Positions 21,301 to 30,900 of a stretch of 64,000 nt of DNA are shown here, one piece after another. This DNA comes from Gorsachius magnificus (lineage: Eukaryota > Chordata > Aves > Pelecaniformes > Ardeidae): positions 2,402,610 through 2,466,609 of the forward strand of contig CM067095.1 in the NCBI GenBank assembly GCA_034008185.1, in the 5' to 3' direction. Numbering within the stretch: the stretch's first letter is position 1; the number at the start of each line of letters is the position of its first letter. The position numbers were made by a program, and so were the translations under genes. The notes under the pieces are model-generated. The model made no database searches and was not told the DNA's origin. It worked only from the letters and a program-made list of their open reading frames with translations.

Positions 21301-24300
21301 CTGGCTAAACTGCCGTAACACCAGTGGGCCTGAAGAGTTGAGAACAGAGGGTCAGCAGACAGAAGCTGGGATTATTTCTCACCACTTCCCCAGGTTTTAC
21401 TTTCCCTTTCTGCACCCAGGTCTGAGATCTCACCTGCAGCAATCAGGACCCTAGACTTTGCTCCTCTGTCCCCAGGGAGCACGGTAATCCCTCACAGGTG
21501 GCTCACAGGACAGGAAGATTCCTGGCATCTCTTGGGCAACTTGTGCCCAACCCCTCCCAAACGAGGAAGTCCTAAAATGTTTCCCATTTCTGGAAAACAG
21601 TGACAGATCACTGAGACCTGAATGGCTGCAACATTTTCTTGGAGTTAGGAGCCTTTTGTTAATTTTTTTTTCAATCCATCTGTCATATCATGGTAAGAGC
21701 CAATGGCTCTGGGATATGCAAGGTTTCAGGCTGAACAGCAAAAAGCACTGCGATACCTGTTGCCTGGTCACTGAAAACATTTTCAAGGTACTTTTGCAGA
21801 TGATCTTTTGGGATTTCCATGCCTGGTCTCACTGAACGAGTATATGGAACAAACCCTTGCAAAGGAAAACCCAGATGGGTTTCCAGCTCTTTGAGTGCTA
21901 CTTCTGGATCATCGACCTGAAAGCAGGAGGGAGGGAGAAACACTGGGTGAGAGTTAGAAGAGAAAATTGCCTGAGAAAGAAAGAGCTGTGGACACTTGGG
22001 ATGCATTTGTCTGTGAGTCCAACAGCACCGGTCCACTAAGAGACATGGAATTCACTGGTCGGTCCCGGCCAGCATAGAGTGCCACTACCAATACTCGCTG
22101 AGCCTCCCACCTTGGTCTCTGTCCCGGAGATGAACCTCTTGCTGTGGCGTAGGCACTGTGAGCTTGGGCTGGGCTAAGAGCTGGAGTTCCCTGTGTGCAG
22201 TCCAGGGGAGCAAAGTTCACTCTTCCCACCAGTCCCATGTTTGCCCTTCCTCCTTACCAAAGTAAAACCCCTGTGCTCACTATCCCCAAAGCCTGGGGGT
22301 TAACCAGTCAGTCCCCAGCTGACGGATCCATGAAGCCTCAGAGCTTCTAGAAATTTATTAAATATGTCTTATTTTCTCACACGAGATGGATGTGGTTGTC
22401 TCAACTGTACAGTTAGGGCTGTTTCTCTAATAGGAAACTGAGGTCCATAAAGCAGAAGCGACTTCTCCGAGGTTACACTGGCTGTAGGGTTGTGAGCTGT
22501 GAATGAAACAGGCCAGTGCAGACTTTGCCAGTAATCCTCCCTTTTAACCCTGCCACATCCTCTAGGAATAAGGACAGGCTGAAACAACAGGCTTGGCAAC
22601 ATGAGTCTGCCACTGTGATTGAACATTCCGAGCCATTCCAGCCAAACACAGCTTCTGGATTTAGAAACCATACCCAAAGCCTGCCCTGGTTGCATTGCTT
22701 TGTACCTTCACCGTTTTAATGCCAAGCTGGGCTGCTGCTTTTAGGTTCTGGCTGCTGTTGTCGAGGAAGATGGATTCCTGGGGCTGAACACCCAAGCGCT
22801 CCAAGCACAGCTTGTAGATACGAGGATCTGGCTTGCGCATTCCTTCCTGATAAGATTCAACCATCTATGGCAACAACAAATGGGTTATGCATGAGCCTAC
22901 TGCGACCACAAACATCTGTGCAGTGTTGGAAATGGAGGATGGGAGGGTGGGAAAGAGACTGACAGTCTAAGTAACATATGAAATAAAGGACATGGGGAAT
23001 GGAGGGCTGACAGAACTGGATAGGATGTGATTCATGTGGCTGCGTGGGTGCCAATTGCTTGGCTGTGGCTCTCTCAGCTCAAATAAGCTAAACAGGATCA
23101 GCCAGTCCTTGGATGGAAGATATCCAACGAGATGTCACGACGTGGGAGACTCACTGCATGTCCCAGACCACGCTGAACCAATTGCTCAATGCTGTCCAAG
23201 AAAGCTTTGGACTGCACCACCTTCCACATGATCCAGAAAAGCGGTGTCCTGACCATTCAACTTATCAACCACGCCAAAGTAATCTGCACAGCAGCAGAGA
23301 TGTTGACCAAAATAATCTGCCCAAATTTGGATCAAAAAAGTCTTGAGTCAGTCTCTGAATATCCACATGGCCCTCAAACCCATAAGAAATTCAAGCAATA
23401 TTTCACCCCTGCGCTGACAGACACTCTAGGAATAGAAATGAATCTATAAGATATACATAAAAGCCAGTCCTAATGGAAATCCACATTCAATTAATTTTTT
23501 TTTCACTAATTACTGTGCAGTGCTGTTGCCTGCTGTTACAGAAGAGCCACACCACATGAGTGATTACACCCGGATAGGTCATGGTTATTAAACTGCTTTG
23601 AAACAGCCTGGGATGAAAGGTACCACAGGGCATCACAACAGAGCATGACTCCACTAAGAGAACTTCATAGGCACTGGTGTCACTGGGATAATTCACAGAA
23701 AGCTGAGTCGATAATGACATAATGTTGACAACTTTAAACAGTCCCAGGCTATAAATGTATTGATACGGCTCTTCTTTGCATGTTTTGTTGTCTCAATCAA
23801 GGCTATAAAACAAACTTAAGTCATGAATAAACTCCTGAAATTCAAAGATGTGAGTCGGGGCACACAAAAAAGCAAATTTTCTGCCATACTGAGGCGAGTC
23901 CTCAGAGCTGCCTGTTAAAGCGAAGCCACTCAAGGTTCCTGGCTAATCTTCTGCTTCATCTTTGCAAAAGCAAAGCGCGTTGGGAGAGGGGTCTCTGCTG
24001 GCTCAACAACTCAGCCAGATCGGTGTGTTGGGGTAGTGAGACTTTTCTAATATGGGGGATGCTTTGCAATTCTTTGGGGTGAAACAAGCTTTAAAAGAGT
24101 AAGGACTAAATATAAAGCAAGCAGGGGCACTGGGTAATAGCATTTTTTTCTTGTATAGCGTTCCAGCTGCCAAGTCCTTTATCGACATTGCTAGCTGTGC
24201 CTGTTACTTGTGTACTTGTGGTTGCGTGGGCATTTTGCAATGAATTTTCAAACACACAAGTACCTCAGACCCTCTTCAAGGCCCAGTCACTACAACGAAT

Positions 24301-26427
24301 TATGCCAGGAAACATTTTCACAGCCTGTTGCATTTATGTCTACTAATACGCGCTGCTGGTTACCGTTCACTTGGTACCTGCATGTAAAGAATTTCAGCTG
24401 CAGCTTTCTATAAACCTAGATACAGAAATGTATTTTGGAATCCATCCAGGCTTACCACATCAAAGTGCTTTTGGTCTAGGGGCAGAAAGCTCTCTCCATT
24501 CAGCAGACAGAAGTTGTTGCTTAGAAGAGCTGTCTTAAGACCTTCTGCACGGATACACTGTACTGCTTCTGCCATTACGGGGAGCTGTTTTGTCACCTCA
24601 TTTCTGATTAACTCCGAGAGAAAAGAGTCCACTGGAACACGGACATTTGCCTGAGAAAGCAGAGAAACACCACCCCCCCACCCCCCCACCCCCAATGATA
24701 ATTAGCCATAAATGGTTTTTAAGCAGGGAGGAAAATAAGAGTGGTTGGGTAGGTGGGTTGCCTGATCATCTTGCTGTCCTACTTCCTTTGGCAGCAGAAG
24801 GCAGTCAGTGAATCTCCCAGCTAAATGGCTTAGACCAAATAAACACGTGTTCTCACATTACAAATTCTACTGAAGCAGCAGCAGAAATAAAGGGCTGGTC
24901 TTGAGAAAGAGAAATGCACTAGGACTGTGCCTGCCACGGAATCAAGGCAGGTTAGAGACAATAAATACTGCTTTACCATTCAGCAGGCAGGAAAGGAATC
25001 TGCATTTTAGACTGAGCTGTTTCAAAAAGACTTTATTCAAAAGAGGATTCTTGCATTGTGTTCCTGGAGCTGTAGTGGACGGGTTCCTACTGATCTTAAG
25101 AACCCTCCCTGCAGACCATGGCCTCCAACTATTGAGCATGCCCCCATATGAACTAGCAGCAAAAGCCTTTTAGCTGATTGCTGACTCTCTGACTTCTCAT
25201 CTCGGCTGATAGTAGAGGTGTGTCAAAATAAAAAAAGTTATGAAATATGCAGGAAGAGGCTGGTGGAAGTGAAGGCAAACTCAGCTGACCACCCTGTCTG
25301 GGTACCAGTATGATGATGGCCGTGAAAATTCTGCCCTGATCAGACAGCAATGCTTCCTAGATGGTAAATCCAGACCCTTCCATCAAAGGATTTCTTTTAA
25401 ACACTCCTCTTTCCTCACTGAATCACCACATTGCAGGATCCCATCTCCCTGCAGTCAGGAAGCACAAAGAGAGGAGGGGGGAGTTGGCTTACAATCTCAA
25501 AGCACTGCTGTCCCAATTCCTGCAAAAACTCCACAGCCGTCAGCTCTCCTCTTGTGTACTTCAGAGAGGGACTGTTTTCCCCTCCAGAGAGTATAGCTTG
25601 CTGGATGGTGCCGGTTGGAATACAATTCCAGGCCTCCCAGTCTATACAGAGAAAAGTAAGAAAGCCAGGAGAGAGCATGTATGGCATCATCAGAACTGGG
25701 AAACGAGCTTGAAATCCCTCTGAAATCTGATGTGTTGACCAGCACTCAGGAGAACTGATGTGCTGGTCTGGGGTGATTTACCCTGACACGGAGAGAAGTG
25801 TGGGCATTCCCCCAACCAAAGCACCTCACCTCTGTTTTTGGTGTGGTACCTTTGGGGTGAAAACGCAGAGTTCTTAAAGTGTCCTGATGGACAGTACCGA
25901 TGCTGGGCGGTATCAACCGGTGTCATTACAGGACAGCTTTACTCTCAAATGGGTTCAGGCCCTGATATGGAGCTGTCAACACGCTCGCTGGTTGCTGTCA
26001 GGTCCAGTACTTCTGATGGCACAATGGGGTACCATCATCATAGAATCATAGAATCATAGAATCATAGAATCATAGAATCATAGAATGTTTTGGGTTGGAA
26101 GGGACCCCTAGAGGTCATCTAGTCCAACCCCCAATCCCGTCATCATCCCAAGTTCTTGAATATGTTACCAGAACCAGAGGCAGCTGACAGGGACACCTGA
26201 AATTTATTTTCCCTCCATGCACAGAAACAACAGGAGCAAATGAGAAATGACAATACACACCCGCAGCTGTCTTGTAAGGGGACGGGAGGAGCACGCTGCT
26301 CGCATCCAAGATCACAGCTTTGTAACGGCACCAACCAGATTGCCTCCGCCGAATTAATCCCTGCGGGTGCTGCCGGAGTCCGGCACGGAGAAGGTGAGGC
26401 CCACAGGCAATGCTCCTAAGGTACATG
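14963..26427 (-). CDS. ACAD10: ACAD10-like gene: HAD-like + APH-like parts, dehydrogenase part not seen
   Basis: Human ACAD10 joins a HAD-hydrolase-like domain, an aminoglycoside-phosphotransferase (APH)-like domain and an acyl-CoA dehydrogenase, and is linked to mitochondrial fatty acid catabolism. Twelve minus-strand coding exons are readable: 26427-26261, 25641-25493, 24650-24456, 22864-22706, 21916-21757, 21329-21194, 20385-20317, 19517-19336, 18770-18620, 17397-17252, 16413-16240 and 15318-14963. From the ATG at 26426 they total 2043 bases (681 codons), all junctions in phase and no stop. Residues 34-276 are HAD-like (nucleophile Asp41, LSNN at 148-151, Lys181). Residues 277-600 are APH-like (HGDFRMDN at 452-459). 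Several active-site positions differ from human: FLDN at 203-206 instead of FLDD, no HGQSNP loop near 285, and LGWK instead of LDWE at 473-476. After residue 681 no ACAD exon is found. It shares a divergent promoter with BRAP. Confidence 0.9.
16240..16413 (-). CDS. ACAD10: ACAD10 coding exon 11
   Basis: 174 bases: [20 protein letters not shown], then [20 protein letters not shown] and GLYKGSLA before [15 protein letters not shown] is strongly conserved in ACAD10/ACAD11. Confidence 0.95.
17252..17397 (-). CDS. ACAD10: ACAD10 coding exon 10 (metal-binding motif altered)
   Basis: 146 bases: [20 protein letters not shown], then [16 protein letters not shown] and ending NALR. The family LDWE motif reads LGWK: Gly at 17343-17345 and Lys at 17337-17339. 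Confidence 0.95.
18620..18770 (-). CDS. ACAD10: ACAD10 coding exon 9 (APH catalytic Asp)
   Basis: 151 bases: [35 protein letters not shown] and VVHGDF. The catalytic-loop Asp454 is present. Confidence 0.95.
19336..19517 (-). CDS. ACAD10: ACAD10 coding exon 8
   Basis: 182 bases: [20 protein letters not shown], then [20 protein letters not shown] and ending LKEH plus one base of Gly. FYLMEHC is the hinge-like segment of the APH fold. Confidence 0.94.
19673..19736 (-). mobile_element. CR1 LINE 3' tail fragment
   Basis: ATAGAATCATAGAATTGTTG followed by AGGTTGGAAAAGACC is the reverse complement of a CR1 3' end. Only about 65 bases remain, in ACAD10 intron 7. Confidence 0.85.
20317..20385 (-). 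CDS. ACAD10: ACAD10 coding exon 7
   Basis: 69 bases, phase 2 in and out: [20 protein letters not shown], then DR before GTAATC. It parallels human [20 protein letters not shown]. Confidence 0.92.
21194..21329 (-). CDS. ACAD10: ACAD10 coding exon 6 (APH N-lobe)
   Basis: 136 bases reading [20 protein letters not shown], then [12 protein letters not shown] and ending REY plus a split Arg. The candidate ATP-binding lysine (LVLKK) is kept, but the HGQSNPTY loop of the family is shortened and altered to SQSTRTY. Confidence 0.92.
21757..21916 (-). CDS. ACAD10: ACAD10 coding exon 5 (HAD-APH linker)
   Basis: 160 bases: [20 protein letters not shown], then [17 protein letters not shown], ending one base into a Gly codon. 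Confidence 0.94.
22706..22864 (-). CDS. ACAD10: ACAD10 coding exon 4 (HAD motifs III and IV)
   Basis: 159 bases, 53 codons: [20 protein letters not shown], then [15 protein letters not shown]. Lys181 (motif III) is present. Motif IV reads FLDN where human has FLDD. Confidence 0.95.
24456..24650 (-). CDS. ACAD10: ACAD10 coding exon 3 (HAD motif II)
   Basis: 195 bases, 65 codons: [20 protein letters not shown], then [13 protein letters not shown], ending QKHFDV. LLSNN is the HAD motif II serine. Confidence 0.95.
25493..25641 (-). CDS. ACAD10: ACAD10 coding exon 2
   Basis: 149 bases: the split Asp codon, then [20 protein letters not shown] through GQQCFEI before GTAAGC. This is the HAD cap region. 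Confidence 0.93.
26038..26131 (-). mobile_element. CR1 LINE 3' end with expanded 8-bp tail
   Basis: About six TCATAGAA units (26038-26086) lead into GGGTTGGAAGGGACC and CTAGTCCAACCCCC. This is a very short CR1 copy in the first ACAD10 coding intron, with a longer than usual octamer tail. Confidence 0.9.
26261..26427 (-). CDS. ACAD10: ACAD10 coding exon 1 (start; HAD motif I)
   Basis: The acceptor TTTTCCACAG lies one base before the ATG (26426-26424), so a non-coding exon lies upstream. The start MYLRS parallels human [22 protein letters not shown] holds the HAD nucleophile Asp41; human has FDMGGV where this has LDASSV. The exon ends one base into codon 56. Confidence 0.88.
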
Positions 26428-27184
26428 CTGTGGAAAATTCACAACTGGCTGATGTCGACCGAGGAGAGAGGCTAGGATGCAAAGTATAGAATTATAAGGG
26501 TAAATACTGATTCATGTACAGGAGGTGTCCCAGCCAAATTGGGGCACGTGAATGTGATTTTACACAGGGTTCTTATGCCCTTCAAATGTTCAGGTACAAC
26601 ACAATTTGACTAAGCTCTGATGCCCACACTACTGATCGCTAATCATAGCAAAACTTTGCAAAGCGACTGCGTTTTTGCAATGTTCCTGTTGCTTGCCTAT
26701 CGATCCAGATGTCCCTGGAGTCACTTTTCTACAATCCAGACGATGCTGAGAGGGTTTCAAAGATGTGTTAGAGGGGCTATAGGATGCTGGCGTTATCTTG
26801 CTTATCCAGGGGCACCCTAGATCCTTCACAGACAGCTCTAAGCCACAAAGCAATGTCCTTATTTCCAGGGCCAGGCTGTCTTTTTAGTTTCTTTTACTTA
26901 AGCATGAACCATACCAATGCCTGGCACGGCCCTGAGCTGCAAGATACCAGCGTGGTGGGTGTGAGGGGAAAAGAAGACAGTTGACTTTTCTATTTTTGGA
27001 GGGGGGATGCTTTGGCCTAAGGGGATGGGGCCTGGTCCCTCCAGCTTGGCTGCGTTGCCATGGTAACAGCGCCTGTGGCTCTGGTGCAGCCCTGCCCGGG
27101 TGGGTCTGTCACCCACACTCTTCCACCCCCAGCGGCCCACCCCTCCTCTCAGCCCTAAAATCACCCTCTGGGGCGCCAGGGCAC

Positions 27185-27212
27185 GGGGGGGGGGGGGGGG
27201 GGGGGGGGGGGG
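27185..27212. repeat. Poly(G) run of 28
   Basis: An uninterrupted G tract just left of the divergent promoter core. Its length is probably unreliable in the assembly. Confidence 0.9.
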
Positions 27213-27351
27213 AGGCCCGGAAGGGACTTGTCCTTCCCCCTCTTTCTGGGACGCCCCCACCCCGTGCCCCGGCCTCCTTAGGCCTAACCCAGGCCAGGCC
27301 TTGCCAGGAAGAGGGCAGGCTTTACCGTGCCCTTTGACCCCAGCCCCTAAA

Positions 27352-27361
27352 TCTCGCGAGA
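27352..27361. promoter_or_regulatory. TCTCGCGAGA palindrome 1
   Basis: Perfect 10-base palindrome of the type bound by ZBTB33/Kaiso-class factors and enriched in divergent TATA-less promoters. Confidence 0.8.
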
Positions 27362-27374
27362 ACACACCTGGAAA

Positions 27375-27384
27375 TCTCGCGAGA
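27375..27384. promoter_or_regulatory. TCTCGCGAGA palindrome 2
   Basis: A second perfect copy, 23 bases from the first (start to start). Confidence 0.8.
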
Positions 27385-27773
27385 AAGAGCCGAGAGCCCC
27401 TCACAGCCCCCCGCGCCGGCCTCCTCTTCCGCCGCCGTTGTCGTCGCCGCCTCTACGTCATCGCGTCGGCGGCGTGACCCCGGCGGGGGTCAGAGGGGAA
27501 AGGTGCGGGAGGCGGAAGCGGTGCTTGGTCTCCGTTGGCCTCCTCGGAGCGCGGTGGCGGCGGCGGCGGCCGCGGTGCCCCGCGGCCGGCTCTCCCACCC
27601 GGGAAACTGGGCCCGGGGGTCAGCCCGGTCCGCCCTGGCGGGGGAGGGAGCCGTGCCCTGCCCGCCGGCCCCGGACGCCCGCGGGGGGGGTCGCGGTCAC
27701 CGTCCCCGTGGGTCCCGGTAGCGGGGCCTCCGCTCCCCCCACCCCGTCCCAACGCCTCCTTTTTCCCGCGCAG

Positions 27774-27932
27774 CTCCGGAGATGGCTGCGGAGAGCACCG
27801 GGGCGGCCCCGGCTGCTGTGCCCTCCTGTTTGGAGGGGAAAGGCCCCGGCGAGCGGGCGGCCATCCTCCACCAGCACCTGGGCCGCAGGGAGATGACCGA
27901 CGTGATCATCGAGACCATCCAGCCGCGGGCAG
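27774..27932 (+). CDS. BRAP: BRAP exon 2 (first coding exon seen)
   Basis: The acceptor CCCGCGCAG precedes CTCCGGAG and the ATG at 27782. It reads [20 protein letters not shown], then [19 protein letters not shown] and ends one base into a codon. The match to human begins at CLEGKSPGE. Confidence 0.92.
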
Positions 27933-30900
27933 GTACCGGCCTCGGGGGGGGAGGAAGGGCTTTTTTTTTTGGGGGGGGGGGTGGGTGTCTGTGCTTGTCG
28001 CCCCCCCCGCTTTGCCTGGCGGCCCCTTATTCCCCTTATTGCCGAAGGGGAGCGCAGCGCTTCCCGGTGACAAGTGCCTGTCGGGGTGGGGGTGGTGGAG
28101 GTGCCGCTGGGTTTGTGGGTCCCAAGTCAGTTTAGAAAACAAGTCGAGAAGTTAAGGAACGCGTGGTGGGGTCCGGATAGGAGAGCTGGTTATGGCTGGG
28201 AAACATCTCCCGCTCTGTAAAGGGTTAATTTATTTTGGGCTGTGCCCTGGCTTGGTTGCTGTTTTGCTTGCCAGCGTTGCTGGCCTGTAGGAGTGGGACT
28301 GTTCAGCTCTACAGACGTTAAATTATCTGATAGATGGGAATTTTTGAGACAGAAACTTGCACGTTGTGTCTAGTGTCTGAGCCGCCATTGGAGCAGCGCA
28401 GGAGGAGCAGCTCGCTGCCACTGGGCTCTCTTTGCCTGGGTTCAGCAAACCTGTCCTGGCGGCTTTGTGCTGATACCAGTGCCCATTCGGATTTCACCGG
28501 GCACAGCAGAAAGAGTTTTCTCTGGCTCGATCCTCAGCACCAGGTCCTGCCACGGTCTTGCACTGGGTGTCTGGCAGCTCTGGGGTTTCCCCTGGAACAG
28601 CAAAGATGAGAGCTGTCCCGTTCTGCTGCTTTCCACGGTTGTAATTTGACTTGTCGGGGTGCTGTTGTGTACAGGCTGTGCTTAGGGAACAGCAGACGTT
28701 TCTGATGCACCTTTAGTAATGTGGAAACTTCTGATTTGTAAAAGATGAAACAAAAGCTGGCATGGAAGGAAGAAAAACTTCAGAGGCTGCATCTGCTGAG
28801 GACAAAAATAAACATGACGATCAAAGTAAAGAGCGTGAGGCTGCTCCAGACTCGCCTTCAAAACAGCTCCCTGACCAGATTTCCTTCTTCAGTGGGAATC
28901 CCTCAGTTGAAATTGTTCACGGCATTATGCATCTGTACAAAACAAAGTAAGAATGCTTGACTAATTGTAGCTCTAGGGGGAACAGTGCTCCTGAATAATG
29001 CTGCCACCCGGAAGGGTGAGTCTGTCACCCCCGGGCTGTGGCTCCTGAGCTGGGACAAACAGGAAGGGTGACTTGCAGCTGAGAGGGTGGACTGGTCCTC
29101 ATGTTAATGGCAGAGCTTGAGGCTGGCCCGGGTCCCCCAGCTGCGGCTGACACTGCTCCAGGTGGAGAGGGCTTGTGCCGGGGGCTGTAATAGCAGAAGA
29201 TGAGCGCAGGTTCTTAAAAAATTACGTTAGAAAGCAGCTTCTCAAGGGATCCCGCAATTAAATCGTCATCTCAGGGATCCCAGCAGGAGCTGTCTGAAGT
29301 GGGAGGTTTCACCCCGTATTTCGGGGATTACTTTTCCACGCCGTTCCCCTATAATTGTGTGAGAACTTCCATTTCGGGTCTTCCTGAAAGCTGTCAGGAG
29401 ACACAAAATGGGCATTTGAAATACTAACAAGCATTGCTCATTTGTTCTAGGAATAGTTCTGAGCATCTGTGGCTTGCCAACTTCAACTGTTTTTATAGAA
29501 AAACAGATGTCAAATTATTCCTGACAAAACCATTGGTTATTGGAGCTGCCCAGTTTAATCCTTTGTTAAAAAGTAATAGTTTCACGTGGGTATGTTGGAC
29601 GCTTACCACAACCCCTTGCTTCTCTTTCTTAATATCTAAAAATGTGCAAAAGAGGGTTAAGATTGGCACCAAAGCTACCGTAGTAACTGTGGCTGTTGGA
29701 AGTGTGGTGTGTCCAGCTCTGCCTTTGCCCTCTCTGAAATGACATGAAGTTGTGTCACTGTTGCCTTATCAGCAAGATGACCTCTTTAAAAGAAGACGTG
29801 AGGCGCAGCGCCATGCTGTGCATCCTCACCGTCCCTGCTACGATGACCAGTCATGACCTGATGAAGTTTGTGGCTTCCTTCTACGAAGTAATTGAGCACA
29901 TGAAAATCATCCGAGATTCCACTCCAAACCAGTACATGGTGCTGATAAAGTTTAGCTCGCAGGTAAGAACTGGAAGCCCCTTTGCTGGAGAAGGGACAGT
30001 GCTGTTGTATATAGCTGTTGTTTAGGAGTCCTTGTCTGGCTTCACTGGCCAGCCAAGTGGCCAAGATCGCACTTTACCCTTGGAGAAACAGTCCTGTCCT
30101 ATTGCCCAGGGCTTTCCTAGGGATGCTGACTAGGATTAGTCCCACACCTTGACCTGGAGGCAAGTGTCTGCCATGTTCTAGCTATCCTATTTCTTGTTGG
30201 CAGGGTATTTAAAAAAAAAATTAGTAAGGATACACAGTTCTCTGCTATCTCAGGGCGTATTCAGAAAGAGAGTGGTGCATTGGACTGTGCTGAACAGAAA
30301 GGACCCAGCCAGTGGGCCTTCGTTTGCGTTTTAGGAAAGGCTTGTTCTGCTTTGCTGAGGAGCTGGGTGGTTCCACAGCCACTGCCAGTACCGTGTGAAA
30401 AGGACAGTCTCCCCCAAAACCGAGAGTCTAAGGGATGAGCTGATAACCAGATAACACAATTTGCTGCTCACAGGTCTTCTTGAACTGTAGCTTTAAGCAT
30501 TACCCCCTGCCAATTCCTCCATGGACCCTCTCACTCGTCCCTTCTTTTCTCCCAACTGCAAATGACTTATTTTGGGGTGGGGGGAGAGGTTTCCCCCAGC
30601 CGTGAATACTGCCTGAGGTATTTCCCATGCCTGTTGTGCAGGTGCAGTATTTGCGTGCGTTTTGTGCTATTTGCAGTAGTGGCAAAGGTGGATTTTTGTA
30701 TATCGCTGTATCACGTTTCATGGGCAAATAGCTAGTGCTAACCAGCCTTGCAGCAGATCTGTAAATTTGTACTCAATTCACCCTGAAATTCGTGTTTCTT
30801 AAGAAATTCCCTGAAGGCCTGTTCCCCAGTGACCCCTAAAGGCAGCAAAAGCAAATCTCGTGGGCCTTTATGCTTTGGTCTGGAGTAACCAGGAATATGG

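Larger units (their letters stand above)
26980..27773. promoter_or_regulatory. Divergent ACAD10/BRAP promoter, CpG-rich
   Basis: BRAP runs right from exon 2 at 27774 and ACAD10 runs left from 26427, so both first exons must lie here. The stretch 27350-27773 is dense in CpG and GC. Two Kaiso-type palindromes lie at 27352-27361 and 27375-27384. A minus-strand donor ACG|GTAAAG at 27326-27325 could close the ACAD10 non-coding exon. Plus-strand donors at 27503 (AAAG|GTGCGG) or 27718 (CCCG|GTAGCG) could close BRAP exon 1. None is proven. Confidence 0.75.

Noticed and set aside
27503..27721. Frame VLGLRWPP as BRAP coding exon 1
   Set aside because: It does not open with ATG and does not resemble the conserved BRAP N-terminus; treated as 5' UTR or promoter.
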